A stretch of DNA of 37,280 nt, taken from positions 1 through 37,280 of the forward strand of contig QALR01000020.1 in NCBI GenBank assembly GCA_003150035.1, written 5' to 3'. Positions within the stretch are counted from its first letter, which is position 1, and every line of letters begins with the position of its first letter. Below, piece by piece: positions 35,219-37,280 of this stretch. Source of the DNA: Clostridiales bacterium. GTDB lineage: Bacteria; Bacillota; Clostridia; Oscillospirales; CAG-272. The position numbers and the translations under genes are program-made. The notes below the pieces were generated by a model that was not told the DNA's origin, made no database searches, and saw nothing but the letters and a program-made list of their open reading frames with translations.

Positions 35219-35247
35219 ATTATACTTTATATTATAGTTTTTTGCAA
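35219..35247 (-). promoter_or_regulatory. Sigma-A promoter of the YjiH-like gene
   Basis: TTGCAA, 17 bases, TATAAT on the minus strand, start of transcription near 35212. Confidence 0.7.
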
Positions 35248-35517
35248 TATTTTATTTAAAATATACCATTAAAGGCTTATTTTTAAATTGTATTTAAGTT
35301 TTTGCAAGTTTCTATTCATTTTTCACACTTATCCTATCGTTATTGTCTGCACAATAATAACCAAATTTAAATAAGGTAACTTAATACCTTTTATTAAGTA
35401 TATGTCCTATTTTAATCTTGATTACTTTATAATAATAGTTTTACCCCTGGTTTGTATAGGGCAATAAAAAGACATTTCGGACCTTATGACTTGCAATTTT
35501 AAGTCACTACCTTAAAA
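35248..35517. other. AT-rich intergenic region with two dyads
   Basis: I find no gene here. Two perfect dyads are visible: TTATTGT-ctgc-ACAATAA (35340-35357) and ACTTAATA-ccttt-TATTAAGT (35379-35399). A weak GACTT/AAGTC hairpin follows the 35518 stop on the minus strand. The dyads could be operator sites for the YjiH-like gene, or chance in AT-rich DNA. Confidence 0.4.
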
Positions 35518-35937
35518 TTATATTCTGAAAATAGACCTGCAAAAAGTATATCCCGAATTCCAACCCTCGAAGTCTCCAGAAGACACCGAGGCTTCTCCAA
35601 ACCTATAAATACCCATTTTTTCTTCTGAACTATGTACAACTATACCATCATCCACTTCCACAATTTCTGGTGTATTTTCATCAACGTCAAATATAGGTGG
35701 CTCATCATCAACAAATCCAAAATAGAACTCCCACTGACTACTCGGAATTGCCTCAAAATATCCAGCAAACACAAACTCTATTTTATAACAGTCTCTTGAA
35801 AAAAACGCACCCTCTTCAGCCTCAGTAAAGACCGGAATAAATTCAACATATACTTTATCCATATCAACACCAAAACTTTCAAAAAATTTTCGTGTTGATT
35901 CATCCAAAAGTATACTACAAAGATCAGATAAATGTAA
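35518..35937 (-). pseudogene. Unrecognised acidic ORF, 5' end lost to the group II intron
   Basis: An open frame to the stop at 35518 gives about 139 residues downstream of the intron boundary. A start at 36027 would use 30 codons that are really intron domain V/VI sequence (the RRMPNGTYGGVRGRR stretch), so that start is an artefact. The sequence proper begins LHLSDLCSILLDESTRKF. It is acidic and aromatic-rich, ends in CRSIFRI, and has no signal peptide or membrane segment. An immunity- or SMI1-like protein is conceivable, but I see no diagnostic motif. Either splicing of the intron restores the mRNA or the gene is a fragment; the 5' exon is outside the window or gone. Confidence 0.55.
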
Positions 35938-37280
35938 ATCGAGTAGGGAGGACTTTCTCCTCCCTCTCACACCACCGTACGTGCCGTTCGGCATACGGCG
36001 GTTCAATTCATGTAATAATCTAAACAACTAATGAGTCCTCGCTTTGCGAGGATTTCTTTTGTTATCTTGCGAAGTCCGGCTGTTTTTGCTACCGCCTGAT
36101 AATGGTCTGCAAATCCTACGGATTGTCTTGCCATCCATTCGGGTACGCCAAGTTTCTTTAACCCCCACATCCTTTTCTCACTGGTTTTCCACTGTTTCCA
36201 GATGACTATTCTCATACGGTTTCGAAGATGTTCGTCTATTTTTGTCATATTTTTCTTCATTTTACCTATCCTAAAATAGTTTATCCACCCTCTTATCACC
36301 TGATTTAGTCTTTGTATCCTGTAGTCCATAGATACTGACCACGAACGATATGTTAGTTTCTTGAGTTTCCTCTTAAACCTATTTATCGAATCTTTATGTG
36401 GTCTGGCTTCCCATTTTCCATTCATTTTCACAAAGCCAAATCCTAGGTACTTGAGCCTCGTTGGTTTTGTGACTTTGGATTTAGTAGCATTTACCTTAAG
36501 GCTTAACTTCCTCTCTATCCACGATGTGACCGTATGCATCACTCTATTTGCAGCTGCACTGCTTGCAACGGTTATTATACAGTCATCTGCATATCTAACA
36601 AAGTGCAATCCTCGTGCTTCTAACTCTTTGTCTAATTCATTGAGCATTATGTTACTGAGCAGAGGGGATAAGTTACCTCCTTGCGGAGTTCCTATAGTGG
36701 TTTCTTTGTATTTCCCTTTTACCATAACTCCAGCTCTTAGATACTTAGTTACAAGAGATATTACATCTGGGTCTTTCACCGTTTTGCCTACTAGGTACAT
36801 AAGCTTGTCCTGTGGTACGTTATCAAAGAACTTTTCTAGGTCGATGTCTACTATGTATGTGTATCCATCATTTAGATATTCTAGTAGCTCTAATATTGCT
36901 TGCTGTGCTCTTCTACCTGGTCTAAATCCATAACTATGTTCACTAAACTGTGGCTCAAACATTGGTGTTAGAATTTGGGCAATTGCTTGTTCTATGATTC
37001 TGTCTACTACTGTTGGAATTCCAAGGTTTCGTACTCCACCGTTTGGTTTTGGTATTTCTACTCTGAGTACTGGTTGTGGTTTATATTTCCTTTTCAGGAT
37101 TTTCGTTTTGATATCTATCCAGTTTTCTTTAAGGTATTTGTTAACATCTTCGATATTTATACCGTCTATGCCTCCGGCACCCTTATTGGCTTTTACCTTT
37201 TTGTATGCCATTTTCATATTTTCTCTGGATAATATTTGATTCATTAGTTGTCCCATAGATTGTCTCACTTTCCTAATTTT
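35938..37280 (-). mobile_element. Group II intron, 3' portion (continues past the right edge)
   Basis: On the minus strand the maturase ORF runs directly into domain V (35971-36004, 34 nt: CCGCCGTATGCC paired with GGCACGTACGGTGG, CGC triad) and domain VI (35938-35967). In domain VI GAG-AGGGAGGA pairs with TCCTCCCT-A-CTC, leaving a bulged A seven nucleotides from the end, the expected branch point. The 3' end GAT at 35938 fits the AY rule. Domains I-III and the 5' splice site lie to the right of the window. Confidence 0.9.
36003..37268 (-). CDS. ltrA: Group II intron reverse transcriptase/maturase
   Basis: The 421-residue protein splices and copies the intron. It has the RT0-RT7 core: KANKGAGGIDG, VEIPKPNGGVRNLGIPTV, HSYGFRPGRRAQQAI, a DIDLEKFFDNV block, GTPQGGNLSPLLSNI and the catalytic FVRYADDC. 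A maturase (X) domain follows with RGWINYFRIGKM. It ends in CLDYYMN with no HNH endonuclease domain, as in the shorter bacterial classes (C, D or E-like). The frame is intact. GTG 37268 is the first start, with ATG 37256 (MGQLMNQ) the alternative. The stop lies at the first bases of domain V. Confidence 0.94.
   Translation of the reverse strand: MRQSMGQLMNQILSRENMKMAYKKVKANKGAGGIDGINIEDVNKYLKENWIDIKTKILKRKYKPQPVLRVEIPKPNGGVRNLGIPTVVDRIIEQAIAQILTPMFEPQFSEHSYGFRPGRRAQQAILELLEYLNDGYTYIVDIDLEKFFDNVPQDKLMYLVGKTVKDPDVISLVTKYLRAGVMVKGKYKETTIGTPQGGNLSPLLSNIMLNELDKELEARGLHFVRYADDCIITVASSAAANRVMHTVTSWIERKLSLKVNATKSKVTKPTRLKYLGFGFVKMNGKWEARPHKDSINRFKRKLKKLTYRSWSVSMDYRIQRLNQVIRGWINYFRIGKMKKNMTKIDEHLRNRMRIVIWKQWKTSEKRMWGLKKLGVPEWMARQSVGFADHYQAVAKTAGLRKITKEILAKRGLISCLDYYMN

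Noticed and set aside
1..37280. CRISPR arrays, tRNA or rRNA genes, prophage or toxin-antitoxin modules
   Set aside because: No regularly spaced short direct repeats, no clover-leaf or rRNA blocks, and no phage or TA gene signatures were seen.

Overview
The window is AT-rich DNA from a low-GC, Gram-positive anaerobe of the Clostridia. The reasons are the strong AGGAGG-type ribosome sites, sigma-A promoters, CWB2 (PF04122) cell-wall-binding repeats, a potABCD operon with an XRE-cupin regulator, and a split ThrE exporter. A Peptostreptococcaceae member (Peptostreptococcus or a relative) fits best. That is inference from gene content, not a database result.

Positions 1-23200 form a surface-protein island read entirely on the minus strand. 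Its core is an operon of three secreted proteins. The first gene (22654 to 15849) is cut in two by an intact IS30-family element at 19204-20320. Removing the element and one 4-bp target copy restores an open frame of about 1894 codons. The second gene encodes a 3189-residue multidomain adhesin-like protein with about 13 EF-hand-like calcium loops and no visible anchor. The third encodes a 1541-residue protein that ends in three CWB2 repeats, the only recognisable anchor of the set. A paralogue of the first gene (1143 to 94) starts downstream and is itself cut by a second copy of the same IS, whose end occupies positions 1-95. Both paralogues are preceded by the same 81-bp element, which ends in a ribosome site and a tiny ORF.

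Positions 23200-24436 carry the RNase P RNA gene (rnpB) and a membrane-anchored glucosaminidase. Positions 24559-29158 hold a regulator-potABCD operon for polyamine uptake, with a sigma-A promoter followed by two 17-bp operator-like dyads. Next come a second CWB2 protein (539 aa), the two-gene threonine/serine exporter ThrE (plus strand), hemB, and a YjiH-like membrane protein with a nucleoside-recognition (Gate) fold.

The right edge (35938 to the end) is the 3' part of a group II intron: reverse transcriptase/maturase, domain V and domain VI with its bulged branch A. It sits directly in front of an unrecognised ORF that appears to have lost its 5' end to the intron.

The most interesting material is the surface island: its split genes, duplicated upstream cassette, calcium-loop array, unanchored giant protein, and translation-coupled micro-ORFs created by duplicated start regions.
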